A DNA stretch of 64,000 nucleotides, from the NCBI GenBank assembly GCA_013076295.1, contig RQOL01000517.1, positions 1-64,000 on the forward strand. Reading direction: 5' to 3'. The notes below the pieces were generated by a model. It saw only the letters and a program-made list of their open reading frames with translations, was not told where the DNA came from and made no database searches. This document shows positions 1 through 11,600 of the stretch, piece by piece. The number at the start of each line of letters is the position of its first letter. Within the stretch, counting starts at the first letter, position 1. The position numbers and the translations under genes were made by a program. The DNA comes from Sanderia malayensis. Its lineage: Eukaryota > Cnidaria > Scyphozoa > Semaeostomeae > Pelagiidae.

Positions 1-292
1 TACAATACAAACCCTACAATACATACCCTACATAACATACCCTACATACATACCTACATAACATACCTACAATACATACCCTACAAACATACCTACAATA
101 CAAACCCTACAATACATACCCTACAATACATACCCTAATAACATACCCTACATACAACCCTATAATACATACCCTACAACACCTACCCTACAATACATAC
201 CTACAAACATACCCTACAATACATACCCTACAATACATACCCTACAATACATACCCTACAATGCATACCCTACAATACACACCCTACCATAC
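1..292. repeat. 14-bp minisatellite (CCCTACAATACATA)n
   Basis: Tandem copies of CCCTACAATACATA with point changes and small indels, forming the interior of Helitron Ea. The same satellite fills the interiors of Eb and Ec. The array continues past the left edge of the window. Confidence 0.9.
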
Positions 293-1314
293 TTCCCCCT
301 GGCAAGCGACCACCCAGCGCCCACCCTGCCGCCCCCCTAAAAGCCGTTTCTTCTGAAAGTGAAAAAATGAATTCATCAACCTACTTTACAGACACTAAAA
401 CTTTCAAATTAAATTAACGTGGCCAATTTTTGTCCTACAGAACCCACGAAAATATCAACATGAAGCTAATAGCTTGGCGAACATTTATCGAAAGTATTTG
501 GGTGAAAAAAACAAAGTTTTGGCAGGTTGAAAATTAATTTTCGCAAATGCAAAACACACGCGTGTTGCTTGAAAATTTCGTGTTTTTCAGCAAAATCCAA
601 ACTCGGCCAAAACTGTCCAAAAACAGAGGAAAATCAAGAAAACAAAAAAAACAAAGCCATATAACTTTAGTTCTTGTGTAAATAAATAGTTATCGAAAGT
701 TTAAATGGAGGAAATCGGCCCAGAACGACCCGAGAAAATCAAAATTGTCTTCGTGTTTTGGTTAGGCCCTCGAGCCAAAAGAAAAACGTGAGGTTAAACA
801 AAACAAAACTCGTGCTATTTTCAGCCAAAAACAATGAAATAAAAGAAATACCTTGAAATAATTGTCCACCAATTGTCTCCACAGGTCCTGAGAACAATGG
901 ACACGTCTTTACAATTGATTTCCGGCACGTATTCGTGTTTAAACCCGAGCAACTTGCCGCCCGTTCAACCAAAAAACACGTGCTTCTCCCTGCTCGTTTT
1001 GCATCTCATTAACTCCGTCTCGGAACTTTCTAGAAGGTCGGAACACAAAATGGGCCATAACTCCCGAACGACTGGGGTTAGAAATTAGCGGATTGCTTAC
1101 TTTCATCGGCAGAATGCAGCGATCATTTTGGTACCAATTTGAACCCTTATTGACCCCCAGGAAAAAAGCCTTTATGATATCAAGCCCGCTCCTTTGATCC
1201 CATTGTTTTGGTCGAACGTTGTCATTGTTTGGTGGAACGTCGATTGTTCCGGGGACAATGGCCCATTGTTGAGCGTTTCCTGGTCACGTGTGATCGTAGA
1301 ATAGTATATATAGA
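293..1314 (-). repeat. Helitron 5'-end module, family R1 (copy 1, internally deleted)
   Basis: About 1 kb, closely matching 2807-4295 and 7162-8648 but lacking roughly the first 470 bp of those copies at its plus-strand left side. The plus-strand right end carries several CATTGTT motifs (about 1204-1270), CACGTG at about 1285-1290 and a TATATATA stretch up to the terminal GA. A minus-strand open frame at 972-739 corresponds to the 103-residue frame of the other copies but is shifted upstream. Confidence 0.75.
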
Positions 1315-1420
1315 CTAGCCGGGGGCCCGGTCGCTTCGCTCCCTCCCCGGAGCCCCCCAAGCGACAAAAGCTTAATGTGGTTGGCGCGCTTCGCGCGCTG
1401 CATTCGCTCCCGCTCATGCC
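1315..1420 (-). repeat. Helitron 3'-terminal module with CTAG end and GC-rich hairpin
   Basis: On the plus strand CTAG is followed by CCGGGGGCCCGG, then CGCTTCGCTCCCTCCCCGG, a CTTAATGTGG linker, a GCGCGC-TTC-GCGCGC type hairpin and CTCATGCC. GC-rich palindromes next to CTAG fit the hairpin expected just inside a Helitron 3' end. The same module recurs at 4296, 17619 and 33498. Confidence 0.75.
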
Positions 1421-1627
1421 CATACATACATACATACATACATACATACATACATACATACATACATACATACTACATACATACATACATACATACATAT
1501 AATACATACATACATACATACATACATACATACATACATACATACATACATACATACATACATACATACATAATACATACATACATACATACATACATAC
1601 CATACATAACATACATACTACATACAT
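1421..1627. repeat. (CATA)n microsatellite
   Basis: A nearly pure CATA tetranucleotide run with a few interruptions, between the true 3'-terminal module and its internal copy. Open frames on both strands here are products of the repeat. Confidence 0.95.
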
Positions 1628-1730
1628 GAGCCGGGTTCGGTCGCTTCGCTCCCTCCCCGGAGCCCGTCAAGTAAATAAAGCTTAATCTGGTTGGGGCGCT
1701 TCGCGCCCTGCATTCGCTACCGCTCATGCC
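1628..1730 (-). repeat. Internal copy of the Helitron 3' module
   Basis: Repeats the 1315-1420 module almost word for word, but begins GAGCCGGG instead of CTAGCCGGG, so it lacks the functional terminus. Equivalent internal copies lie at 4535-4637 and 32236-32337. Confidence 0.8.
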
Positions 1731-2806
1731 CATACATACATACATACATACATACATACATACCCTACAATACATACCCTACGATACATACCCTAAATAC
1801 ATACCCTACATAACATACCCTACAATACATAGCCTACAATACATACCCTACAATACATACCCTACAATACATACCCTACGATACATACCCTACAATACAT
1901 ACCCTACATAACATACCCTACAATACATACCCTACAATACATACCCTACAATACATACCCTACAATACATACCTACAATACATACCCTACAATACATACC
2001 CTACAATACATACCCTACAATACATACCCTACAATACATACCTTACGATACATAGCCTACATAACATACCCTACAATACATACCCTACAATACATACCCT
2101 ACGATACATAGCCTACAATACATACCCTACAATACATACCCTACAATACATACCTACATAACATACCCTATAATACATACCCTACAATACATACCCTACA
2201 ATACATACCCTACAATACATACCCTACAATACATACCCTACAATAATACCCTACGATACATACCTTACAATACATACCTTACTTAACATACCCCACTATA
2301 CATACCCTACAATACATACCCTACAATACATACCCTACAATACAAACCCTACAATACAACCCTACAATACATACCCTACAATACATACCTTACAATACAT
2401 ACCCTACAATACATACCCTACATAACATACCCTACAATACATACCCTACAATACATACCCTACATAACATACCCTACGATACATACCTTACAATACATAC
2501 CCTACAATACATACCCTACATTACATACCCTACAATACATACCCTAAAATACATACCTTACAACACATACCCTACAATACATACCCTACGATACATACCT
2601 TACAATACATACCTTACAATACATACTTTACAATACATACCCTACAATACATACCCTACAATACATACCTTACAATACATACCCTACAATACATACCCTA
2701 CAATACATACCCTACAATACATACCCTAAAATACATACCTTACAATACATACCCTACAATACATACCCAACGATACATACCCTACAATACATACCCTACA
2801 ATACAC
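1731..2806. repeat. CATA run followed by 14-bp minisatellite
   Basis: A short CATA run (to about 1765) passes into about 1.04 kb of CCCTACAATACATA repeats with variants such as CCCTACGATACATA and CTTACAATACATAC. It fills the interior of Eb. Confidence 0.92.
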
Positions 2807-4295
2807 ACGACGCCACATTTCTAAAGAAAGTAAAGGTGGGAGGTCGAATCTTCCCCCCTGCCATGCGATCGCCCCGCGCCCACGCTGCCGCCCCCCTGAA
2901 AGCCGCTTCCAAAAGCTGATAGCTTCAGTGTGAAGTTTGAAAAAAAAAGTTGCCTTCAAAAATTTAATCAATCCTGGAAAGTTTAAACTCAATCTGTAAT
3001 AAAAAATATATCAAACTGTAGCTAAGGAAACAGCGAATCCGATAAATATATTCAGATTTCTTAACAGTGTTGTTTTGAATTTTAAGAGAGTATTTAGTGC
3101 AGCCCAACACAAAAGCCGTGAAAAAATTTATTCATCAGCCAACTTTAAGAACACAAAAATTCCCCTAACTTGGTCAAAATTTGTCCATTTGAACTCAAAT
3201 TACAGCAGCATGAAGCTAATACCTTGGCAAATAAATATCGAAAGTATTTGGGTGCATATGAAAAGCTTTTCGCAATTTTAGTTGTAAATTTTTGAAGTCC
3301 AAGACATGATTTTCTTGACCAAAATTGGCAGTGAAATCAAACCCCTGCAAAAAATATCATTTCAAACACTATTCACCAAGTTTCAAATTAAATTAACGTG
3401 GCCAATTTTTGTCCTACAGAACCCACGAATATATCAACATGAAGCTAATAGCTTGGCGAACATTTATCGAAAGTATTTGGGTGAAAAAACAAAGTTTTGG
3501 CAGGTTAAAAAATGATTTTTGCAAATGCAAAACACACGCGTGTTGCTTGAAAATTTCGTGTTTTCCAGCAAAATCCAAACTCGGCTAAAACTGTCCAAAA
3601 ACAGAGGAAAATCAACAAAACAAAAAAAACAAAGCCAGATAACTTTAGTTCTTGTGTAAATAAACAGTTATCGAAAGTTTAAATGGAGAAAATCGGCCTA
3701 GAACGACCCGAGAAAATCAAAATTGTCTTCCTGTTTTGGTTAGGTCCTCGAGCCGAAAGAAAAACGTGAGGTTAAACAAAACAAAACTCGTGCTATTTTT
3801 CAGCCAAAACAATGAAATAAAAGAAATACCTTGAAATAATTGTCCACACTTTGTCTCCACAGGTCCTGAGAACAATTGACATGTCTTTACAATTGATTTC
3901 CGGCACGTATTCGTGTTTAAACCCGAGCAACTTGCCGCCCGTTCAACCAAAAAAACACGTGCTTCTCCCTGCTCGTTTTGCATCTCATTAACTCCGTCCT
4001 CGGAACTTTCTAGAAGGTCGGAACACAAAATGGGCCATAACTCCCGAACGACTGGGGTTAGAAATTAGCGGATTGCTTTACTTTCATCGGCAGAATGCAG
4101 CGATCATTTTGGTACCAATGTGAACCCTTATTGACCCCCAGGAAAAAAGCCTTTATGATATCAAGCCCCGCTCCTTTGATCCCATTGTTTGGTCGAACGT
4201 TGTCATTGTTTGGTGGAACGTCGATTGTTCCGGGGACAATGGCCCATTGTTGAGCGTTTCCTGGTCACGTGTGATCGTAGAATAGTATATATAGA
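2807..4295 (-). repeat. Helitron 5'-end module, family R1 (copy 2, full length)
   Basis: About 1.49 kb, colinear with 7162-8648. It contains two diverged internal repeats about 229 bp apart, marked by TGAAGCTAATA and TATCGAAAGTATTTGGGTG (3211 and 3440). The plus-strand right end has CATTGTT motifs (about 4183-4250), CACGTG (about 4266-4271), then TATATATAGA to the terminus. Confidence 0.8.
3717..4028 (-). CDS. Small open frame in the R1 module, 103 aa, function unknown
   Basis: A 103-residue frame starting MCSDLLESSEDGVNEMQNEQ, found at the same place and with the same length and stop in the copy at 8381-8070, and shifted in the copy at 972-739. It has several cysteines and a hydrophobic C-terminal half (FVLFNLTFFF), but I recognise no domain. 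A CAAG^GTATTT splice-donor-like site lies inside it. The matching length could simply reflect high DNA identity between copies. A non-coding Helitron end region is the likelier reading. Confidence 0.2.
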   Translation of the reverse strand: MCSDLLESSEDGVNEMQNEQGEARVFLVERAASCSGLNTNTCRKSIVKTCQLFSGPVETKCGQLFQGISFISLFWLKNSTSFVLFNLTFFFRLEDLTKTGRQF

Positions 4296-4400
4296 CTAGC
4301 CGGGGGCCCGGTCGCTTCGCTCCCTCCCCGGAGACCATCAAGTACAAAAGCTTAATGTGGTTGGCGCCCTTCGCGCGCTGCATTCGCTCCCGCTCATGCC
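4296..4400 (-). repeat. Helitron 3'-terminal module of Ec
   Basis: CTAG followed by the same GC-rich hairpin module as 1315-1420, ending in CTCATGCC before a CATA run. Confidence 0.75.
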
Positions 4401-4534
4401 CATACATACATACATACATACATACATACATACATACATACAAACATACATACCCTACATACATACATACATACATACATACCCTACATACATACCCTAC
4501 ATACATACATACCCTACATACATACATACATACA
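4401..4534. repeat. (CATA)n microsatellite with CCCTA interruptions
   Basis: CATA runs interrupted by CCCTACATACATAC words, a composition intermediate between the microsatellite and the 14-bp minisatellite. Confidence 0.93.
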
Positions 4535-4637
4535 TGGGCCGGGTTCGGTCGCTTCGCTCCCTCCCCGGAGCCGTCAAGTAAACAAAGCTTAATCTGGATG
4601 GCGCGCTTCGCGCGCTGCATTCGCTGCCGCTCATGCC
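4535..4637 (-). repeat. Internal copy of the Helitron 3' module
   Basis: Starts GGGCCGGGTTCGG and otherwise follows the 3'-terminal module through the GCGCGC-TTC-GCGCGC hairpin to CTCATGCC. It lacks CTAG. Confidence 0.8.
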
Positions 4638-7161
4638 CATACATACATACATACATACATACATACCCTACAATAAATACCCTACAATACAAACACTACA
4701 ATACATACCCTACAATACAAACCCTACAATACAAACCCTACAATACATACCCTACAATACAAACCCTACCATACATACCCTACAATACATACCCTACATA
4801 ACATACCCTACAATACAAACCCTACAATACATACCCTACAATACAAACCCTACAATACAAACCCTACAATACATACCCTACAATACATACCCTACAATAC
4901 AAATCCTACAATGCATACCCTACAATACAAACCCTACAATACAAACCCTACAATACAAACCCTACAATACATACCCTACAATACAAACCCTACAATACAA
5001 ACCCTACAATACATACCCTACAATACAAACCCTACAATACATACCCTACAATACAAACCCTACAATACAAACCCTACAATACATACCCTACAATACAAAC
5101 CCTACAATACATACCCTACATAACATACCCTACAATACAAACCCTACAATACATACCCTACAATACAAACCCTACAATACAAACCCTACAATACATACCC
5201 TACAATACATACCCTACAATACATACCCTACAATACAAACCCTACAATACAAACCCTACAATACATACCCTACAATACAAACCCTACAATATATACCCTA
5301 CAATACATACCCTACAATACAAACCCTACAATACATACCCTACATAACATACCCTACAATACAAACCCTACAATACATACCCTACAATACAAATCCTACA
5401 ATGCATACCCTACAATACAAACCCTACAATACAAACCCTGCAATACAAACCCTACAATACATACCCTACAATACAAACCCTACAATACAAACCCTACAAT
5501 ACATACCCTACAATACATACCCTACAATACATACCCTACACTACATACCCTACAATACATACCCTACAATACAAACCCTACAATACAAACCCTACAATAC
5601 ATACCCTACAATACAAACCCTACCATACATACCCTACAATACATACCCTACATAACATACCCTACAATACAAACCCTACAATACATACCCTACAATACAA
5701 ACCCTACAATACAAACCCTACAATACATACCCTACAATACATACCCTACAATACAAATCCTACAATGCATACCCTACAATACAAACCCTACAATACAAAC
5801 CCTACAATACAAACCCTACAATACATACCCTACAATACAAACCCTACAATACAAACCCTACAATACATACCCTACAATACAAACCCTACAATACATACCC
5901 TACAATACAAACCCTACAATACAAACCCTACAATACATACCCTACAATACAAACCCTACAATACATACCCTACATAACATACCCTACAATACAAACCCTA
6001 CAATACATACCCTACAATACAAACCCTACAATACAAACCCTACAATACATACCCTACAATACATACCCTACAATACATACCCTACAATACAACCCTACAA
6101 TACAAACCCTACAATACATACCCTACAATACAAACCCTACAATATATACCCTACAATACATACCCTACAATACAAACCCTACAATACATACCCTACATAA
6201 CATACCCTACAATACAAACCCTACAATACATACCCTACAATACAAATCCTACAATGCATACCCTACAATACAAACCCTACAATACAAACCCTGCAATACA
6301 AACCCTACAATACATACCCTACAATACAAACCCTACAATACAAACCCTACAATACATACCCTACAATACATACCCTACAATACATACCCTACACTACATA
6401 CCCTACAATACATACCCTACAATACATACCCTACAATACATACCCTACAATACATAACCTACACTACATAACCTACAATACAACCCTACAATACATACCC
6501 TACATACATACCCTACAATACAAACCCTACAATACAAACCCTACAATACATACCCTACATAACATACCCAATACAAACCTACAATACAAACCCTACAATA
6601 CACACCTACATAACATACCCTATATATACCCTACAATACATACCCTACAATACAAAACCCTACAATACAAACCCTACAATACATACCCTACAATACAACC
6701 CTACAATACATACCCTACATAACATACCCTACAATACATCACCTACACTACCTAACCTACAATACATACCCTACAATACATACCTTACAATACATACCTA
6801 CATAACATACCCTACAATACATACCCTACAATACAAATCCTACAATACATACCCTACAATACATACCCTACCATACATACCCTACAATACATACCCTACA
6901 ATACATACCCTACGATAAATACCCTACATAACATACCCTACATAACATACCCTACAATACATACCCTACAATACAAACCCTACAATAAATACCCTACAAT
7001 ACAAACCCTACAATACATACCCTACATAACATACCCTACAATACATACCCTACAATACATAACCTACAATACATACCCTACCATACATACTCTACGATAC
7101 ATACCCTACATAACATAACCTACAATACATAACCTATAATACATACCCTACAATACGTACT
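4638..7161. repeat. CATA run and 14-bp minisatellite with an 854-bp higher-order repeat
   Basis: After about 28 bp of CATA, roughly 2.5 kb alternates CCCTACAATACATA and CCCTACAATACAAA. The pattern of unit variants repeats with a spacing of 854 bp, exactly 61 units of 14 bp: the marker ATGCATACCC at 4911 recurs at 5765, CCTACCATACAT at 4765 recurs at 5619, and the marker at 5401 recurs at 6254 (one base shorter). The copies span about 4696-5549 and 5550-6403. A 340-codon open frame at 4633-5655 arises because three 14-bp units make 42 bp with no stop; it is not a gene. Confidence 0.92.
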
Positions 7162-8648
7162 ACGACGCAACATTTCTAAAGAAAGTAAAGGTGGGAGCTC
7201 GAATCTTCCCCCTGGCAAGCGACCGCCCCGCGCACACGCCGCCCCCCTGAAAGCCGCTTCTGAAAGCCGTTTCTTTCAGTGTGAAGTTTAAAAAAAAATA
7301 GTTGCCTTCAAAAATTTAATCAATCCTGGAAAATTTAAATTCAATCTCTAATAAAAAATATATCAAACTGTAGCTGAGGAAACAGCGAATCCGATAAATA
7401 TATTCACATTTCTTAACAGTGTTGTTTTGAATTTTAAGGGAGTATTTAGTGCAGCCCAACACAAAACCCGTGAAAAAATTTATTCATCAGCCAACTTTAA
7501 AAACACAAAAATTCCCCTAACTTGGTCAAAATTTGTCCATTTTAACTCAAATTACACCAATAGGGAACTGATACCTTGGCGAATAAGTATCGAAAGTAAT
7601 TGGGTGCATTTGAAATGCTTTTCGCAAATTTAGTTGGGTATTTTTGAAGCTCAAGACATGATTTTCTTGATCAAAAATAGCCGTGAAATCAAACCCGTGC
7701 AAAAAAAAGCATTTTAAACATGAGTGACCAACTTTCAAATTCAATTAGCGTGACCAATTTTTGTCCTACACACCCCACGAAAATATCAACATGAAGCTAA
7801 TAGCTTGGCGAACATTTATCGAAAGTATTTGGGTGAAAAAAACAAAGTTTTGGCAAGTTAAAATGTATTTTTCGCGAATGCAAAACACACGCATGTTGAG
7901 TCAAAATTTCGTGTTTTCCACCAAAACCCAATCTCGGCTAAAACTGTCCAAAAACAGAGGAAAATCGAGAAAACAAAAAAAACAACCCGAGATAACTTTA
8001 GTTCTCGTGTAAATAAACAGTTATCGAAAGTTTAAATGGAGAAAATCGACCCAGAACGACCCGAGAAAATCAAAATTGTCTTCGTGTTTTGGTTAGGCCC
8101 TCGAGCCGAAAGAAAAACGTGAGTTGAAACAAAACAAAACTCGTGCTATTTTCAGCCAAAAACAATTGAATAAAGGAAATACCTTGAAATAATTGTCCAC
8201 ACATTGTCTGCACAGGTCCTGAGAACAATTGACATGTCTTTACAATTGATTTCCGGCACGTATTCACGCGTAAACCCGAGCAACTTGCCGCCCGTTCAAC
8301 CACAAAAACACCTGTTTCTCCCTGCTCGTTTTGCATCTCATTAACTCCATCCGGGGAACTTTCTAGAAAGTCGGAGCACAAAATGGGGCATAACTCCGGA
8401 ACCGCTGGGGTTAGAAATTAGCCAAATACTTTACTGTCATCAGCACAAGGCAGCGATCATTTCTGTACCAATTTGCACCCTTATTGACCCCCAGCAAAAA
8501 AGCCTTTGTGTTTACAACGAAATTCCTTTGATCCCATTGTTTGGTCGAACGTCGATTGTTCAAAAGACAATGGCGATTGTTCACCAAACAATAGCCCATT
8601 GTTTAGAGTCGGCGGGTCACGTGTGGAACAATCTTATTATATAAGAGA
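7162..8648 (-). repeat. Helitron 5'-end module, family R1 (copy 3, more diverged)
   Basis: Colinear with 2807-4295 but with more substitutions. The right end holds CATTGTT/ATTGTTC motifs at about 8537-8605, CACGTG at about 8618-8623, then a small palindrome (TCTTAT-TAT-ATAAGA) and the terminal GA. Confidence 0.78.
8070..8381 (-). CDS. Small open frame in the R1 module, 103 aa, function unknown
   Basis: Counterpart of 4028-3717, same length and stop, starting MCSDFLESSPDGVNEMQNEQ with scattered replacements. No recognised domain. It may be an unused open frame preserved by copy similarity; comparing synonymous with non-synonymous change across many copies would decide. Confidence 0.2.
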   Translation of the reverse strand: MCSDFLESSPDGVNEMQNEQGETGVFVVERAASCSGLRVNTCRKSIVKTCQLFSGPVQTMCGQLFQGISFIQLFLAENSTSFVLFQLTFFFRLEGLTKTRRQF

Positions 8649-11600
8649 TGAAAAGTGACATTCATTCCGACAATTTACACATTATTCCTCGTAAAAGGAG
8701 CTAAAAAGTATATAGCATTCTTTCCCACAATCTACGCTAACGAAAAGTAACCATGATTCACATAAATTACAGTAATGAAAAAAATTCCTTCCCGCAATTT
8801 ATACACAAATCAACGTAAAAACAGCTAAAGCTAAACAATAATAGAGGATTCATTACTGCAATTTGCAGCAATGATAAATAACCTTCATCCCCACAATTTA
8901 CACATGAATCCACGCAAAAACGGTAAAAACAGATAAAAGAGATAATATTCATTCCCACAATTTACACTAATGAAAAGTGACATTCATTCCCACAATTTGC
9001 AGTAATGAAAAATAACCTTCATCCCCAAAATTTACACATGAATCCACACAAAGACGGTAAAAGCAGATAAAGAAGATAATATTCGTTCCCACAATTTATA
9101 CTAATGAAAAGTGCCATTCATTCCCACAATTTACACTAATGAAACGTGCCATTCATTCCCACAATTCACACTAATGAAAGGTGACATTCATTCCCACAAT
9201 GTAGACTGTTGAGAAATGACATTGATTCCCACAATTTACATATTATTCCAAGTAAAAAGAGGTAAAAAGTATATAGCATTCTTTCCCACAATTTACAATA
9301 ATTAAAAGTAACCATGATTCAGATAAATTACAGTAATGAAAAAATTCCTTCCCACAAATTTACACACGAATCAACGTAAGAACAGTTAAAACTAAACAAT
9401 AATAGAGGATTCATTCCCACAATTTGCAGTAATGAAAAATAACCTTCATCCCCACAATTTGCACATGTGTCCACGCAAAAATGGGAAAAACAGACAAAGA
9501 AGATAATATTCATTCCCACAATTTACACTAATGAAAAGTGACATTCTTTCCCACAATTTAAACATTATTCCACGTAAAAGGCGCTAAAAAGTATATAGCA
9601 TTCTTTCCCACAATTTACACTAATGAAAAGTAACCATGATTCACATAAATTACAGTAATGAAAAAAATTCCTTCCCACAATTTACACACGAATCGACGTA
9701 AGAACAGTTAAAACTAAAAAATAATAGTGGATTCATTCCCACAATTTGCAGTAATGAAAAATAACCTTCATCCCCACAATTTACACATGAATCCACGCAA
9801 AAACGGTAAAAACAGATAAAAAAGATAATATTCATTCCCACAATTTACAATATTGAAAAGTGACATTCATTCCCACAATTTAGACTGACGAAAGTTGACA
9901 TTGACTCCCACAGCTTACACATGAATCAACATAAATACTCCTAAAACTAATAAAAATATGACATTTATTCCCACAATTTGCACTAATGAAAGAAACATTC
10001 ATTCCCACAAATTACAGTAATAAAACAAAATTCATTCCCACAATTTCCACACGAATCAACGCTAAAAACAGCTAAAGCTAATCAATTATAGAGCATTCAT
10101 TCCCACAATTTGCAGTAATGAAAAATAACGTTCATCCCACAATTTACACATGAATCCACACAAAGACGGTAAAAACAGATAAAGAAGATAATATTCATTC
10201 CCACAATTTACACTAATGAAAAGTGACATTCATTCCGACAATTTAGACTGATGAAAGTTGACATTGATTGCCACAACTTACACACGAATCAACATAAATA
10301 CACTTAAAACAAATAAAAATTTAAAGTTCATTCCCACAATTTACACTAATGAAAAGTGACATTCATTCCCACAATTTACACATTATTCCTCGTAAAAAGA
10401 GCTAAAAAGTATATAGCATTCTTTCCCACAATTTACGCTAATGAAAAGTAACCATGATTCACATAAATTACAGTAATGAAAAAAACTCCTTCCCGCAATT
10501 TATACACAAATCAACATAAGAACAGCTAAAGCTAAACAATAATAGAGGATTCATTACTGCAATTTGCAGTAATGAAAAATAACCTACATCCCCACACTTT
10601 ACACATGAATCCACGCAAAAACGGTAAAAACAGACAAAGAAGATAATATTCATTCCCACAATTTACACTAATGAAAAGTGACCTTCATCCCCACAATTTA
10701 CACATGAATCCACGCAAAACGGTAAAAACAGATAAAAGAGATAATATTCATTCCCACAATTTACAGTAATGAAAAGTGACATTCATTCCGACAATTTAGA
10801 CTGGTGAAAGTTGACATTGATTGCCACAACTTACACACGAATCAACATAAATACACTTAAAACAAATAAAAATTTAAAGTTCATTCCCACAATTTACACT
10901 AATGAAAAGTGACATTCATTCCCACAATTTACACATTATTCCTCGTAAAAAGAGCTAAAAAGTATATAGCATTCTTTCCCACAATTTACGCTAATGAAAA
11001 GTGCCATTCATTCCCACAATTTACACTAATGAAAAGTGACATTCATTCCCACAATTTACACTGATGAAAGTTGACATTGATTGCCACAACTTACACATGA
11101 ATCAACATAAATACACTTAAAACTAATAAAAATTTAAAGTTCATTCCCACAATTTACACTAATGAAAAGTAACCATGATTCACATAAAATACAGTAATGA
11201 AAAAAAAATTCCTTCCCACAATTTACACACGAATCAACGTAAGAACAGTTAAAACTAAACAAGAATAGAGGATTCATTCCCACAATTTGCAGCAGTGATA
11301 AATAACCTTCATCCCACAATTTACACATGAATCCACGCAAAACGGTAAAAACAGATAAAAGAGATAATATTCATTCCCACAATTTACACTAATGAAAAGT
11401 GACATTCATTCCCACAATTTGCAGTAATGAAAAATAACGTTCATCCCCACAATTTACACATGAATCCACACAAAGACGGTAAAAACAGAAAAAGAAGAAA
11501 ATATTCGTTCCCACAATTTATACTAATGAAAGGTGACATTCATTCCCACAATGTAGACTGTTGAGAAATGACATTGATTCCCACAATTTACATATTATTC

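Larger units (their letters stand above)
1..1314 (-). mobile_element. Helitron Ea, non-autonomous, truncated by the window edge
   Basis: Read on the minus strand, the element starts with TC at 1314-1313, followed by a TATATA-rich start, ACTATTCT and a CACGTG box about 25 nt in. It continues through a 1-kb 5'-end module and then a 14-bp minisatellite that runs off the left edge. Its 3' end (CTAG) is outside the window. The plus-strand GA at its end touches the CTAG of the next element with no spacer. The termini follow the canonical Helitron rule (TC...CTRR); non-autonomous status is inferred because no coding region is seen. Confidence 0.8.
1315..4295 (-). mobile_element. Helitron Eb, non-autonomous, complete (2,981 bp)
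   Basis: Plus strand runs from CTAG at 1315 to GA at 4295; on the minus strand this is TC...CTAG. The flanking bases are A (1314, last base of Ea) and C (4296, first base of Ec), so it is joined to both neighbours with no spacer. The interior order (plus) is 3' module, CATA microsatellite, a second 3'-like module, CATA, 14-bp minisatellite, 5' module. No transposase is present, so it would depend on an element such as the one at 17619-33497 for movement (inference). Confidence 0.82.
4296..8648 (-). mobile_element. Helitron Ec, non-autonomous, complete (4,353 bp)
   Basis: Plus strand from CTAG at 4296 to GA at 8648. The left neighbour base is A (last base of Eb); the right neighbour is T (8649), the start of satellite block A. 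The 5' terminus (minus strand TCTCTTATATAATAAG) differs from Ea and Eb but keeps a CACGTG box and AACAAT motifs in the same places. The plan is as in Eb, with a longer minisatellite. Confidence 0.82.

Noticed and set aside
1..292. Telomere-like CCCTA words
   Set aside because: The unit is 14 bp (CCCTACAATACATA), not a TTAGGG-type repeat, and it lies inside Helitron ends.
293..1314. R1/R2 modules as retrotransposon LTRs
   Set aside because: There are no TG..CA ends, no target-site duplication, no primer-binding site or polyprotein; ends and joints match Helitron rules.
4633..5655. A 340-codon open frame rich in Y, N, T, P and Q
   Set aside because: It is a translation of the 14-bp minisatellite (42-bp periodicity without stops), open in more than one frame.
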